Shown here: positions 26,569 through 35,668 of the stretch, piece by piece | Layout: the number at the start of each line of letters is the position of its first letter | How positions within the stretch are numbered: the stretch's first letter is position 1 | From: Runella aurantiaca | GTDB lineage: Bacteria > Bacteroidota > Bacteroidia > Cytophagales > Spirosomataceae | Reading direction: 5' to 3' | DNA length: 64,000 bases | Assembly: GCF_003339505.1 (NCBI RefSeq) | Contig: NZ_QPIW01000027.1 | Location: 1-64,000 of the forward strand | Notes under the pieces: generated by a model | Told to the model about the DNA's origin: nothing | What the model saw: the letters and a program-made list of their open reading frames with translations, nothing else | Databases searched by the model: none | Program-made: the position numbers and the translations under genes

Positions 26569-27861
26569 ATGACATTTGATTCATTAAATTTAATAGAGCC
26601 GATTCTGAGGTCAATAAAAACAGAAGGCTACACTACCCCCACACCCATACAAGAACAAGCCATTCCGATCGTACTTGAAGGAAAAGACCTGTTGGGATGC
26701 GCCCAAACAGGAACTGGCAAGACGGCGGCTTTTGCCATTCCCATTCTTCAGTTGTTGGTGCAGCGCCAAACACACGCTACGCGCCGCGAAAAGCGCACCA
26801 TCAAGGCACTTATTTTGACCCCTACCCGTGAGTTAGCCATTCAAATCGGTGAAAGCTTTGCGGCCTATGGCCGTCATACGGGATTAAAACATACCGTGAT
26901 TTTTGGTGGGGTAAAACAATTACGTCAAACGGATTCTCTGCAAAACGGCGTTGATATTTTGATTGCTACCCCGGGTCGTTTGATTGACCTGATGGCGCAG
27001 CGTTTTGTAAGTTTAAAGCACCTAGAAATCTTCGTGTTGGATGAAGCCGACCGGATGCTTGATATGGGTTTTGTCCACGATGTTCGGAGAATCATCGCCG
27101 TGATTCCTCCCCAACGTCAATCTTTGTTCTTTTCGGCAACAATGCCGCCCGAAATTGTAAAGCTGGCCGACACCATTTTGGTTAAACCCGAAAAAGTAGA
27201 AGTGACGCCCGTTTCTTCAACCGTTGATATCATTCAACAATCCGTGTTTTTTGTCGATAAAGACAATAAAAACGCGTTGTTGCTCCATATTTTGGAAGAT
27301 AAATCCATTGAAACAGCCTTGGTTTTTACGCGTACAAAGCACGGTGCCGACAAAGTTGTGAAAGTTCTTTTGCGGCATGAGATTAAGGCAGAAGCCATTC
27401 ACGGTAATAAATCGCAGAATGCCCGTCAAAATGCGTTGAACAACTTCAAAGAAAAAACCACCCGGGTGCTGGTGGCAACCGACATTGCCGCTCGCGGAAT
27501 AGACGTGGATGAATTGGCGTACGTGATTAATTTTGAGATTCCAGAGATTCCCGAAACTTACGTGCACCGGATTGGACGCACGGGTAGGGCAGGAGCCAAA
27601 GGCACCGCCTATTCGTTTTGTGACAATGAAGAAAGAGGTTCGTTGAAAGATATTCAGAAACTGATTGCTAAGGTGATTCCGGTGGTGGAAGAGCATCCTT
27701 TTCCCTTGAGTCAGAAGCCCGGAAACGAAGCCCCCAAGCCGCACAACGTCGCTAGAGGTAATCGTCCGAGTCGACCGAATTCGCATTCACAAAATCAGTC
27801 CAAGCCTTCGGGCGCAACGGCTGACCGGGATAAGAAGCCTTGGTTTAAGAGAAGTAGATAA
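26569..27861 (+). CDS. rhlE: DEAD-box RNA helicase, RhlE type
   Basis: A 430-aa ATP-dependent RNA helicase. Visible motifs: Q motif GYTTPTPIQEQAIP, motif I AQTGTGKTAA, Ia PTRELAIQ, Ib TPGRLIDL, motif II VLDEADRMLDMGF, motif III FSATM, then TALVFTRTKHGADKV, VLVATDIAARGIDV and HRIGRTGRAGAKG. The C-terminal tail (about 380-430) is low-complexity and rich in Asn, Arg, Ser and Pro, typical of RNA-tethering tails. It remodels structured RNA, for example in ribosome assembly at low temperature. The start at ATG 26569 fits the family N-terminus (MTFDSLNLIEPIL). Confidence 0.92.
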   Translation: MTFDSLNLIEPILRSIKTEGYTTPTPIQEQAIPIVLEGKDLLGCAQTGTGKTAAFAIPILQLLVQRQTHATRREKRTIKALILTPTRELAIQIGESFAAYGRHTGLKHTVIFGGVKQLRQTDSLQNGVDILIATPGRLIDLMAQRFVSLKHLEIFVLDEADRMLDMGFVHDVRRIIAVIPPQRQSLFFSATMPPEIVKLADTILVKPEKVEVTPVSSTVDIIQQSVFFVDKDNKNALLLHILEDKSIETALVFTRTKHGADKVVKVLLRHEIKAEAIHGNKSQNARQNALNNFKEKTTRVLVATDIAARGIDVDELAYVINFEIPEIPETYVHRIGRTGRAGAKGTAYSFCDNEERGSLKDIQKLIAKVIPVVEEHPFPLSQKPGNEAPKPHNVARGNRPSRPNSHSQNQSKPSGATADRDKKPWFKRSR

Positions 27862-27907
27862 AAACTTGCCCCTTCTCATTTCTGGAGAAGAGGATATATT
27901 TCTTCTA

Positions 27908-27960
27908 TTGTAGATAACACAAAACCGCCTCAGTAAGAGGCGGTTTTGTGTTATCTACAA
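27908..27960. terminator. Bidirectional terminator, perfect 24-bp stem
   Basis: Positions 27908-27931 are exactly complementary to 27937-27960 with a 5-nt loop (AGTAA). The core is ACAAAACCGCCTC/GAGGCGGTTTTGT. It separates rhlE from the convergent membrane-protein gene and is unusually long and perfect. Confidence 0.85.
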
Positions 27961-28007
27961 GGGTAAATATGCGCTAAAAATGCATCAATAGCCATGATAG
28001 CAATATT

Positions 28008-28817
28008 TTATTGGCCCTTCACAACACTATTGAAGTAGTTTTTTAAGGAGTTTAGTTGAGAATAACCTCCCGTTAAAACTTTTTGAGCCGATACTTCAAC
28101 CTCTTTCCAAGCCAGTGTAGTTTCAGGTTTGATGCCAAAAACATTTTGATACAAATAATTCACCTGAACAGGTAAAATTCGATTCGGCAAGCCACTGCCA
28201 AATTCTCCGACATAGCCAATGACCGATGAAAGTGGAATTTTCCAGTTGATATTTTTAGCGGATAATTTTTGGAATTGGTCTGAGTTGTTAAGTAAAAGCG
28301 GTGGTATAAGTTCCGCCGAATGACTTAACATTCGCATTAAACCGCCCAACATTAATACAACTTTGGATAACAAGACGGCGCTGGGTAAACCTAAAAATTG
28401 GATGACATAGAGGGCACTTATATAAGTGGCAATACCCATTAAAATAAAGAAAAGGCCAAATTTTTTATCCCCAATAAACACAGATTGTACCAGCATGATG
28501 AGCAGTACCATCAACGATACACTCCAATGCCAACTCTCAAAAATGACAAACCACAAAACGGCATCAATAATGACCGTAGAATGGGTGATGCGGGTTACCC
28601 AAGTGGTATGCAAAAGAGCGTATCCAATGGATTGATAATCTAAGTCAACATTGGTTTGGGGCTTAAATACATTGTGCAGGGGCAAAAAAACACCCACGAT
28701 TCTATCGGGCAGAATGTTACATAAAATATACAGGACTGCCATCCCAATAAGTGTTATCAACCATATTTGGTTAATAACCGCTTCAAAATCAAACAAACGG
28801 TTAATCAGTGACATCAT
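28008..28817 (-). CDS. Multi-pass membrane protein, unknown family
   Basis: A 269-aa protein I do not recognise. It shows about five hydrophobic helices (roughly 17-36, 81-97, 98-115, 119-141, 146-166), a conserved-looking loop LLHTTWVTRITHSTVIIDAVLW, and a soluble C-terminal half without clear motifs. It lies 46 nt after the START-like gene on the same strand, so the two probably form an operon; a lipid-handling role is only a guess. Its stop faces a strong bidirectional terminator. Confidence 0.6.
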   Translation of the reverse strand: MMSLINRLFDFEAVINQIWLITLIGMAVLYILCNILPDRIVGVFLPLHNVFKPQTNVDLDYQSIGYALLHTTWVTRITHSTVIIDAVLWFVIFESWHWSVSLMVLLIMLVQSVFIGDKKFGLFFILMGIATYISALYVIQFLGLPSAVLLSKVVLMLGGLMRMLSHSAELIPPLLLNNSDQFQKLSAKNINWKIPLSSVIGYVGEFGSGLPNRILPVQVNYLYQNVFGIKPETTLAWKEVEVSAQKVLTGGYSQLNSLKNYFNSVVKGQ

Positions 28818-28863
28818 GGGAGAGGGTAGGTTATGTAGGTTTAGGGTTGATTGGAGTAGAGGA

Positions 28864-29568
28864 CTAAGTCGGCATGAATAAGTGTTTCATTTTAAGGGCG
28901 GTGTTTTTTGAATCAGGCAATTTTTTATGGGCTTCGGTGCCTCCCTTATTAAAAAAATGGATGATACTTTCAAATTGGTGAGTGAGGTATTGGGGCATGA
29001 TTTTATTCATGATAAAAGAGGGGAAATTCCCCCCTTGGTTTTCTCGGTCAATGAGCACCAATTGACTTGAGCCGTCGGTGTTTGCTTCAAAAAGATGACC
29101 TCCCCACCAGTCTATTCTCTCAAAACCAGTTGGAATGGGCATACTTTCCCAAACGATTGACTTAAAGCTGGTTTGTGTCGTTTTGTCGTCTATTTTTCTG
29201 GACCATTGAATATATAAAAGGTCTCGTTTTGAAATAAACGGGATGTTTGGATTGAATTGTTGATAAATGATTTGCGTGTTGTCGTCGATTTCTTCCACTA
29301 CAAAGCCCCCCGTATATTCTGCAGTCCAATACTGGTGATAATCAATCATTTTGTTGACAAATACGTCAAATACAACGTCGTGATTGGCGGCTACTTGGGG
29401 GATTCTCCACCTAAATAAGTCATTTTTATCGTCGGCAAATGGGCGTTGCCAAATGGTAATGTCTTTCATTTTACCTCTTTCTCTCCAGCCTTCATCGGTT
29501 ATCATTAACGTAAGGTCCTGATCCAACCATTTTTCATTGTTTAATTGCCAATCTCGGAAAGTTATCAT
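28864..29568 (-). CDS. START-domain (lipid-binding-like) protein
   Basis: A 234-aa soluble protein resembling START/SRPBCC lipid-binding proteins: WRERGKMKDITIWQRPF near the start, then VVFDVFVNKMIDYHQYWTAEYTGG, PFISKRDLLYIQWSRKIDD, and a C-terminal helix ending IMPQYLTHQFESIIHFF. It may bind a lipid or steroid-like ligand. I chose ATG 29568 (MITFRDWQLN); the frame is open further upstream but the extra sequence is not START-like. Next to an unknown membrane protein, as often seen for START proteins. Confidence 0.6.
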   Translation of the reverse strand: MITFRDWQLNNEKWLDQDLTLMITDEGWRERGKMKDITIWQRPFADDKNDLFRWRIPQVAANHDVVFDVFVNKMIDYHQYWTAEYTGGFVVEEIDDNTQIIYQQFNPNIPFISKRDLLYIQWSRKIDDKTTQTSFKSIVWESMPIPTGFERIDWWGGHLFEANTDGSSQLVLIDRENQGGNFPSFIMNKIMPQYLTHQFESIIHFFNKGGTEAHKKLPDSKNTALKMKHLFMPT

Positions 29569-29822
29569 TGTCTTAACGTAAGTAAGAGGATGAGGTGAAA
29601 GAACGTAACAGAAAATAGTAATCGTGCTAGGTTTTTGACTGAAAGACACGACATTAAAGACCATAACATTCCGATGGCTAAGATTGTTTGCCCCCTAGAC
29701 GAAAACACATCGCTGAGCACATAAGAATTTGAGCTTCTGCCAATGGCACGACGAAACGCGCAGTTTGAAAAACGCTTGTAGTACGAAAGGTTCAATCTGT
29801 CAAGACGCAAAATATGGCATTA

Positions 29823-30239
29823 CTACGCACTGCAAATGGGGCACACCCCCTGAATCAACAGATTTACTTCTTTGGTCGCAAATCCTTGCGGAAGTTTTAC
29901 GGAAGGAATATGCACTTGGTCCAAGCAGGTTGTTTTTCCACAAAGTTCACACTTAAAATGGACGTGGTCGTGGTGGTGGTCGTGGTCATGACACACTTCC
30001 TTGCAAAGCGCGTAACGGAGACCATCTTCGTCCAATACCTTGTGAATGATGCCTTTATCAACAAACGTTTTTAGGGTACGATATATCGTGACGCGGTCGT
30101 AGCGGTCCTGCAAGCCGTTTTCCAAATCTCCGTGCGAAAGTGCCGAGTCACGGTTGTGCAGTATATCTAAAATGTCTTCACGGCAGCCCGTATGGCGCAA
30201 TTCGTGTAAACGTAATGTATCTTTGGCGAATGTATTCAT
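29823..30239 (-). CDS. Fur-family metalloregulator (Zur- or PerR-like)
   Basis: A 138-aa Fur-family repressor. The winged HTH (about 15-75) has DRVTIYRTLKTFVDKGIIHKV. Structural zinc sites are CELC (97-100) and CPIC (133-136). Between them is a His-rich run CHDHDHHHDHVHFKC, the regulatory metal site. The strong histidine cluster resembles zinc-responsive members, but Fur or PerR function cannot be excluded. No metal transporter gene is adjacent. The start codon is at 30239, and the 166 nt to mogA hold a 9-bp hairpin CCGAAAGTT/AACTTTCGG (30348-30368). Confidence 0.88.
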   Translation of the reverse strand: MNTFAKDTLRLHELRHTGCREDILDILHNRDSALSHGDLENGLQDRYDRVTIYRTLKTFVDKGIIHKVLDEDGLRYALCKEVCHDHDHHHDHVHFKCELCGKTTCLDQVHIPSVKLPQGFATKEVNLLIQGVCPICSA

Positions 30240-30405
30240 AGGATGGAATCCCTTAACCAGTTATTGGTGGCTGCAATGGGATTGGGAAATTTATACCAAT
30301 AAACTTTCCAACGCCAGCCTTGTTACTGTTAAACTAATTTAAACCCTCCGAAAGTTCTCAACTTTCGGGAAGTTATCAAAATTACCACGTTTAATTTCTG
30401 AATTC

Positions 30406-30930
30406 ATGATAAAAATCGGCATTATCAATGTTTCTGACCGTGCCAGCGCGGGGGTGTACGAAGACATTCCTGGCAAAGCCATCGTCTCAACCCTTAACGA
30501 ATATCTGACCAGCCAATGGGAGCCCGTGTACCGGGTTATTCCTGATGAGCAACATCTTATCAGTCAGGCGCTTGTAGAAATGGCCGACCGAGAAGACTGC
30601 TGTTTGGTGGTGACCTGCGGCGGCACTGGCCCCGCCCCGCGCGACGTGACCCCCGAAGCGACCGAAGCCGTTTGCAATAAAATGATGCCCGGATTTGGCG
30701 AACTGATGAGGCAAGTGAGTTTGCAGTACGTTCCTACCGCCATCCTGTCGCGCCAAACGGCGGGTATTCGTGGTAAAACCCTCATAGTGAACCTGCCCGG
30801 CAAACCATCGGCCATTCGGCAGTGCTTAGATGCCGTTTTTCCAGCCATTCCGTATTGCATTGATTTGATTGGTGGACCTTTTTTGAAAGCCAATGAGACG
30901 GTCATAAAGGTATTCAGACCGAAATCGTAA
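30406..30930 (+). CDS. mogA: Molybdopterin adenylyltransferase
   Basis: A 174-aa MogA/MoaB-type enzyme that adenylates molybdopterin before molybdenum insertion. Motifs: INVSDRASAGVYED at the N-terminus, VVTCGGTGPAPRDVTPEAT, and SRQTAGIRGKTLIVNLPGKPSAIRQCL. The length is normal for MogA. No other molybdenum-cofactor gene and no molybdoenzyme is present in the window, so it stands alone here. Confidence 0.9.
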   Translation: MIKIGIINVSDRASAGVYEDIPGKAIVSTLNEYLTSQWEPVYRVIPDEQHLISQALVEMADREDCCLVVTCGGTGPAPRDVTPEATEAVCNKMMPGFGELMRQVSLQYVPTAILSRQTAGIRGKTLIVNLPGKPSAIRQCLDAVFPAIPYCIDLIGGPFLKANETVIKVFRPKS

Positions 30931-31073
30931 TGGGTGAAATGGAGCGATGCGATAGTTAAGTCATAGCATGAAAGTTATGCGTAAAGAAATAGCCTGAATA
31001 AAGGTTGAATCAGTATTTTATGCACTATTTGGCATTTTAGAGTCAATAAATACATCAATCATTACCTTTAACT

Positions 31074-32345
31074 ATGACTTCTGAAAAAATTGCGTCTCTC
31101 CGTCAGGAAATTGCAACGTATCTTACTGGCGGCTTGCTGCCCTTTTGGATTACCCGTACCGTTGACAAAGAAAATGGGGGTTTTCTCACTCATTTTGACC
31201 AGTTTGGGCACGACTCGGGCGAAGATGAGAAATCGTTGATTGCGCAATCGCGCTCCGTTTTTACCTACTCTTCCGCACACCGTGCGGGGTATGGTGATGG
31301 GGTTTTGGCCGAAATGGCCCGCCACGGGGTGGATTATTTAATCAACAACATGTGGGACAATGAGTACGGTGGGTTTTATTGGATGACGAACCGCAAGGGC
31401 GAAGTGACCATTGACCAGAAAATCGTCTATGGACTCAGTTTTTGCATTTACTCATTAAGCGAATATACCCTCGCTACGGGCGACCCACGCGGACAAGAAT
31501 ACGCCGAAAAAACCTTTGATTTGCTCCAAAAATACGCCGTTGATACGCACTATGGTGGTTATTTTGAGATGTTTAACCGCGATTGGACGCTCAAAGGCCC
31601 AGGTGCCGCAGGCGGTGACCGCAAAACGCTCGATGTACACATGCACTTGATGGAGGCCTACACGACGCTGTATGAATGTACGGGCAAGGAAATTCATCGT
31701 CGTAAGCTGCTGGAAACCATCGAGTTGTTGGTAAGCCGTGTCATGCATCCTGAATATGGAACGGGTATTCCGCAGTTTTGGGCTGATTGGAGCGTGGCTC
31801 CGCAAATTAAGTTTGACATTGTTTGGGGGTGGGACCGCTTCAATCCCGATGGCCTTAAATCAGCCGCCGAAGACAATACCAGCTACGGGCACAATTCGGA
31901 ATTTGCGTGGCTTCTGATGCACGCTTTAGATATTTTAGGATTGCCGTATGATACTTACCGCGACCAAATCACAAAATCGTACACCCACGCGGTGGAAAAC
32001 GGCGTCGATTGGGAATTTGGTGGGGTATACGTGGAAGGCTCCCACGCGGGACAGGTATATGATAAAGAAAAGGAGTTTTGGCAACAGGCCGAAATGCTCA
32101 TCGGGATGTTGGATGCCTATCGTTTCCTCAAAGATGAAAAGTACCTGCAAGCCTACGAAAATATCCACCGTTTTGTGTTCGACAAAATGATTAATCATTC
32201 CTTGGGCGAATGGTGGCCGCTGATGACCCGCGAAGGCGAACCCATCTGGAAACACATGAGCCACTCTTGGAAAATCAACTATCACGATGTGCGCTCAATG
32301 GTGCAGTCCATTGTGCGGTTGGATAAGATAGCGAAGGGAGTGTAG
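31074..32345 (+). CDS. AGE-family epimerase (cellobiose/mannobiose 2-epimerase-like)
   Basis: A 423-aa (alpha/alpha)6-barrel enzyme of the N-acylglucosamine 2-epimerase family. Family sequences include NMWDNEYGGFYWM, LDVHMHLMEAYTTLYECTG, YGHNSEFAWLLMHA, FWQQAEMLIGMLDAYRF and SHSWKINYHDVRSMVQS, with His residues at catalytic positions. Members interconvert glucose and mannose units at a reducing end. The choice between monosaccharide and disaccharide substrate is not decidable; the GH113-like and GH92 genes nearby make mannose-containing sugars plausible. A strong terminator follows. Confidence 0.85.
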   Translation: MTSEKIASLRQEIATYLTGGLLPFWITRTVDKENGGFLTHFDQFGHDSGEDEKSLIAQSRSVFTYSSAHRAGYGDGVLAEMARHGVDYLINNMWDNEYGGFYWMTNRKGEVTIDQKIVYGLSFCIYSLSEYTLATGDPRGQEYAEKTFDLLQKYAVDTHYGGYFEMFNRDWTLKGPGAAGGDRKTLDVHMHLMEAYTTLYECTGKEIHRRKLLETIELLVSRVMHPEYGTGIPQFWADWSVAPQIKFDIVWGWDRFNPDGLKSAAEDNTSYGHNSEFAWLLMHALDILGLPYDTYRDQITKSYTHAVENGVDWEFGGVYVEGSHAGQVYDKEKEFWQQAEMLIGMLDAYRFLKDEKYLQAYENIHRFVFDKMINHSLGEWWPLMTREGEPIWKHMSHSWKINYHDVRSMVQSIVRLDKIAKGV

Positions 32346-32359
32346 AGACTACAATATTC

Positions 32360-32414
32360 AAACGGTTTTCTCTGGTCATAAGATAAAATCAAATGACAGG
32401 GGAAACCGTTTTTT
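32360..32414. terminator. Bidirectional terminator, 15-bp stem with wobbles
   Basis: AAACGGTTTTCTCTG (32360-32374) pairs with 32397-32411, including two G-U pairs, and is followed by a T-run. It lies between the convergent AGE epimerase and VioB-like genes. Confidence 0.75.
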
Positions 32415-32416
32415 GT

Positions 32417-34483
32417 TTATTCAATCTCATCCAACCATTTGCAAAACAGCAGCCATTGAGCCGTCGACATATCTCTGCTTGAGGGCATATACGTGGCATT
32501 GGCCCAATTTTCGGAAGCCATTCTTTGTTTGATAAACGCTCCTCCTTTCCTAAAATATGCCTCCGTAAACGGCGTAATCAGTGACGACATCGGAAAGATG
32601 AGGTCGGAGGTTTGGAGCAATTCTTTGTACAAAACCTCAAACGTGACGGGAGTCGGGTAGTCGATGTGAGCTGGGTCAAGGTACTTTCCAAATTCCTTTT
32701 TGGGCAATACCCGAAGACTGACGAAGAAACCAGTACGCTGTATTTCTGTGACTAAATCTTCTGATATAACGGGCGGTGGCGTGGGATAAAACACGTACAT
32801 CGCGTTGGCGGCTTGCTCAGTCGGGAAAGTAAGCGTTTGTTTGTCCCGAAAATGATGGGTAATCAAAAAAGTTTTTGCGGAGGCCGAGGCACTAACCCCC
32901 GTCATTTTCAGCTCCATGATTGTCATTGGTACGTCTCCTATGAATGGTTTCCCCCGTTGATATACTCTGACTTGGCACCACTCTTTCTGAAAATCATAAC
33001 AACGGTAGGTTTTCTCAATTTGCCCCTGCTCGGCGTACATCCCAGCTTGGTCGGAGGCAACCATAAACGGACTTTCTTTCATTAATAAAACAGCTGTTTC
33101 GGGCGAATCCTCGGAAGATTTTAAGTACCCATAGAGCAATAACGTCCCTTTCTCTAATCTTACGGCGGTCAAGAAATCCTTGTCTTTAAATGAAACTTCA
33201 ATCAGGCCACCGTTGATTAACAGGCGATTACGGTCAAAATAACTTGGGGAAAGGTGGAAGGTCCCCAGTGTGGTCTCTTGGTTGTCGTCTTCCAATAACT
33301 TCAACGTCAACTCCCCCAACGGATAGGTTTCATAGACGGGAGTTGGGTGTTCTTGCACCAATTGCTCAGGAATGCTTCCCGACATGTCTAATGCAACCAT
33401 CCTGCGCTGGGTATCAATGCGACAAACAAAAGAGGCAAGTTTTTTTTTATTGAGGAAAGGCATTTCGGGCAATAATTGTCTCCCCATCGCAATCGACATC
33501 ATATCGTCCTCGTACCACGGCGTTATACAACCCGTCAAAGTCGCCGTAGCAGGGTTGGCTTTTTCTCCCGAAGTATTGTAGTCTATCGTGCGGTCTTCTT
33601 TTATTTCAAACAAAGTATATTGAATAAATACGCCTTTGATGCGGATCGTTTTGGGTTGGTACTTTAGAAAGAAAGAAAAGATGGGTGAGTGGACGCCATT
33701 GGTTATATTTTCTACTGGAATAACCGAGAAAAATGTACCTGAAGCCCCAAAAACGCCTTCTTGGTTGAGGATTCGTTCCTTATTAAAAAAACGTAAAGAA
33801 GCTTTTTTGGGAGTGCCTTTGAGCAGGGATAAACCGTTTTTTTGGACGTGAAAAGTATCACAAAACACCTGAGAATAAAAGGCGAGCGTGGGGAGTATAT
33901 CAATCATTACGGCGGAGGTTCGCCCTCTGTCGTTTTTTAAGTCAATTGTGGCCCCCAAAATAGCCGCCACATCGGCGGGGCAATCGGGGGCATTAGACGT
34001 AAAAAGTTGATGTTCTGTTTCGGAAACGGGCACTGCGATACTTCCCACTTTCACGTTTTCAAAACCAAATTCCATCCCGCCGTAATAATTCCAGCCGGCG
34101 GGCAGGTGTCCCGTAAAAGGTTGTTGGTTTCGTTTTGTCCTTACCAATTGATACATTTCATGGTAAGGTTCGTCCAAAGAGAATTTCCCCAAAGGGGTTT
34201 TTGCCCATGATTTGTATTTTTCTGGGGTATCAATCGGCTGAATTTCGATGTAAGGTTGGGTACTTTCGTCATAATTAACGGGCGAATCTTCAGGAACTGG
34301 CAATCCGCCCAATTTATGCAACAAAATCAAATCAGGCGACAGGTAAATCCTCGGGGGTAAAATGGCTTTTACCTGAATGGGGTCGTAGGTGAGCAACGGA
34401 AGCAAAAGATTGTTGTTTGCCGTGCCTGGATTGATGAAAGCTTGGCCGTAAAAATTGATACGCGGAAAGTCGAACTGACTCAT
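32417..34483 (-). CDS. VioB/RebD N-terminal-domain-like protein, stand-alone
   Basis: A 688-aa protein collinear with the N-terminal half of VioB, the iminophenyl-pyruvate dimer (bis-indole) synthase of violacein, and of RebD/StaD. It starts FPRINFYGQAFINPGTANN (VioB: FPRIHFRGWARVNAPTAN), has SLRVLPKKEF and VLYKELLQTSDLIFPMSS in the last third, and ends ATYMPSSRDMSTAQWLLFCKWL (VioB: YYMPSTRELSAPKARLFLKYL). The ferritin-like C-terminal domain of VioB is missing, and no other violacein gene is nearby. I compared from remembered VioB sequence. I used ATG 34483; the frame extends 24 codons further upstream. Activity is unknown. Confidence 0.8.
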   Translation of the reverse strand: MSQFDFPRINFYGQAFINPGTANNNLLLPLLTYDPIQVKAILPPRIYLSPDLILLHKLGGLPVPEDSPVNYDESTQPYIEIQPIDTPEKYKSWAKTPLGKFSLDEPYHEMYQLVRTKRNQQPFTGHLPAGWNYYGGMEFGFENVKVGSIAVPVSETEHQLFTSNAPDCPADVAAILGATIDLKNDRGRTSAVMIDILPTLAFYSQVFCDTFHVQKNGLSLLKGTPKKASLRFFNKERILNQEGVFGASGTFFSVIPVENITNGVHSPIFSFFLKYQPKTIRIKGVFIQYTLFEIKEDRTIDYNTSGEKANPATATLTGCITPWYEDDMMSIAMGRQLLPEMPFLNKKKLASFVCRIDTQRRMVALDMSGSIPEQLVQEHPTPVYETYPLGELTLKLLEDDNQETTLGTFHLSPSYFDRNRLLINGGLIEVSFKDKDFLTAVRLEKGTLLLYGYLKSSEDSPETAVLLMKESPFMVASDQAGMYAEQGQIEKTYRCYDFQKEWCQVRVYQRGKPFIGDVPMTIMELKMTGVSASASAKTFLITHHFRDKQTLTFPTEQAANAMYVFYPTPPPVISEDLVTEIQRTGFFVSLRVLPKKEFGKYLDPAHIDYPTPVTFEVLYKELLQTSDLIFPMSSLITPFTEAYFRKGGAFIKQRMASENWANATYMPSSRDMSTAQWLLFCKWLDEIE

Positions 34484-34588
34484 AAGTTTGAGGATTGATT
34501 CCCTAAAGTAAAAAAAGAAATTAACCGTTGGGTAAATTTTGTCAGCCAAAGACAATTCTCTACATTAGGAAGTAAAAGTACGTCGCTG

Positions 34589-35668
34589 ATGAAACCAACC
34601 CTTGCCAATTACCTTGATTTTCTTACACCGTGGATTTCTTCGGATTTGGTTTCTCCGCTTTATCTGAATCGCATTCAAGCCATTGCAGAGCGACTACCGG
34701 TTCTATCGTTGGGGTCTTTTGAGTGTTGGTTGGATGCCAATGAGCCGAGGGTCGATTTCAATGTTTGTATTAATCCAAGACTCAATGAGCAGATCGTGAT
34801 TAGAGATTGGCGGCAGGAAGCGAGTCTGTTGGAAAGTGACGAATTTTGCGAAATGCGCGAACGAATTCGCTTCTTCTGCGGTCTTTGGAGTCAAAAAGAT
34901 TTTTTTCTCAACTCCCTCTTGGGTGAATTGTGGCAAGTCTATGACATTGCCGACCCCACCGATTCGCAGCTGCCAGTTCCTTGGATTTACATTACCTTTT
35001 TAGAAAATATTTTTGATGGCGACCAATCAATTAAGACTGAAATCATTGCAAAAACGCTTCCATTGCTCGATAGTAGCTTACCTTCTGAACTGACAAATAC
35101 ATTTTTTGCTCATTTAAGAAGCCTCCCTTCGTCCATCCGTATTGGTCCGATTGGTATTCAAAAACGCAATAAAAAAACATCCCTTCGGCTTTTTTTGGAA
35201 ATAAAAACGTTGGATGAAATCCTTGCGGTCTTGTCCTTACTTCAATGGCCAGGCAATCTTGATGAGTTAAGAGAGAGCGTAGCTATTTGGACCGACTCCC
35301 GTCTATTTCTTGGTCTTGCCCTTGATTTTGACGGTACTTTTCAGCCAAAGATTGGCATCGAGTGCCATTTTCCAAGGGAGCGTTTGCAGCCAGATTTGAT
35401 TTCATTTACACAACACCTTAGTGAGTTGGGAGTGTGTTTCGAAGCTAAAAAACAGGCAATTATTGGCTGGAACGGGAGGTTTGACGTTGAAACCAAGGCC
35501 GATTTCTGGTCTTGGCCAGACCGTATTCTTCAAACGCCAGAAAGTATACCCCGCCAAGTAAGTATTCAACGAATAGCCAATTTTGTAAAACTGATTTTTG
35601 AGCCTAATAAACCCCTCATTGCCAAAGTATATCCGATGTTTCTGCGGCCTGTAAAAAGAAACCGTTAA
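34589..35668 (+). CDS. Unknown 359-aa protein divergent from the VioB-like gene
   Basis: A 359-aa soluble protein with no family I recognise. Notable stretches: FECWLDANEPRVDFNVCIN, a run with many Trp and Asp residues, RIGPIGIQKRNKKTSLRLFLEI, FLGLALDFDGTFQPKIGIECHFPRE, and a C-terminal FVKLIFEPNKPLIAKVYPMFLRP. Two halves of similar style suggest an internal duplication, but I could not prove one. It shares a 105-nt divergent promoter region with the VioB-like gene, which suggests a functional link. Its stop codon overlaps that of the convergent kinase gene within a TTAA palindrome. Confidence 0.6.
   Translation: MKPTLANYLDFLTPWISSDLVSPLYLNRIQAIAERLPVLSLGSFECWLDANEPRVDFNVCINPRLNEQIVIRDWRQEASLLESDEFCEMRERIRFFCGLWSQKDFFLNSLLGELWQVYDIADPTDSQLPVPWIYITFLENIFDGDQSIKTEIIAKTLPLLDSSLPSELTNTFFAHLRSLPSSIRIGPIGIQKRNKKTSLRLFLEIKTLDEILAVLSLLQWPGNLDELRESVAIWTDSRLFLGLALDFDGTFQPKIGIECHFPRERLQPDLISFTQHLSELGVCFEAKKQAIIGWNGRFDVETKADFWSWPDRILQTPESIPRQVSIQRIANFVKLIFEPNKPLIAKVYPMFLRPVKRNR

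Noticed and set aside
29565-29810. 81-aa minus-strand ORF (MRLDRLNLSYYKRF start) as a gene or transposase remnant
   Set aside because: It overlaps the 5' end of the START-like gene in another frame, and I cannot match it to a known family.
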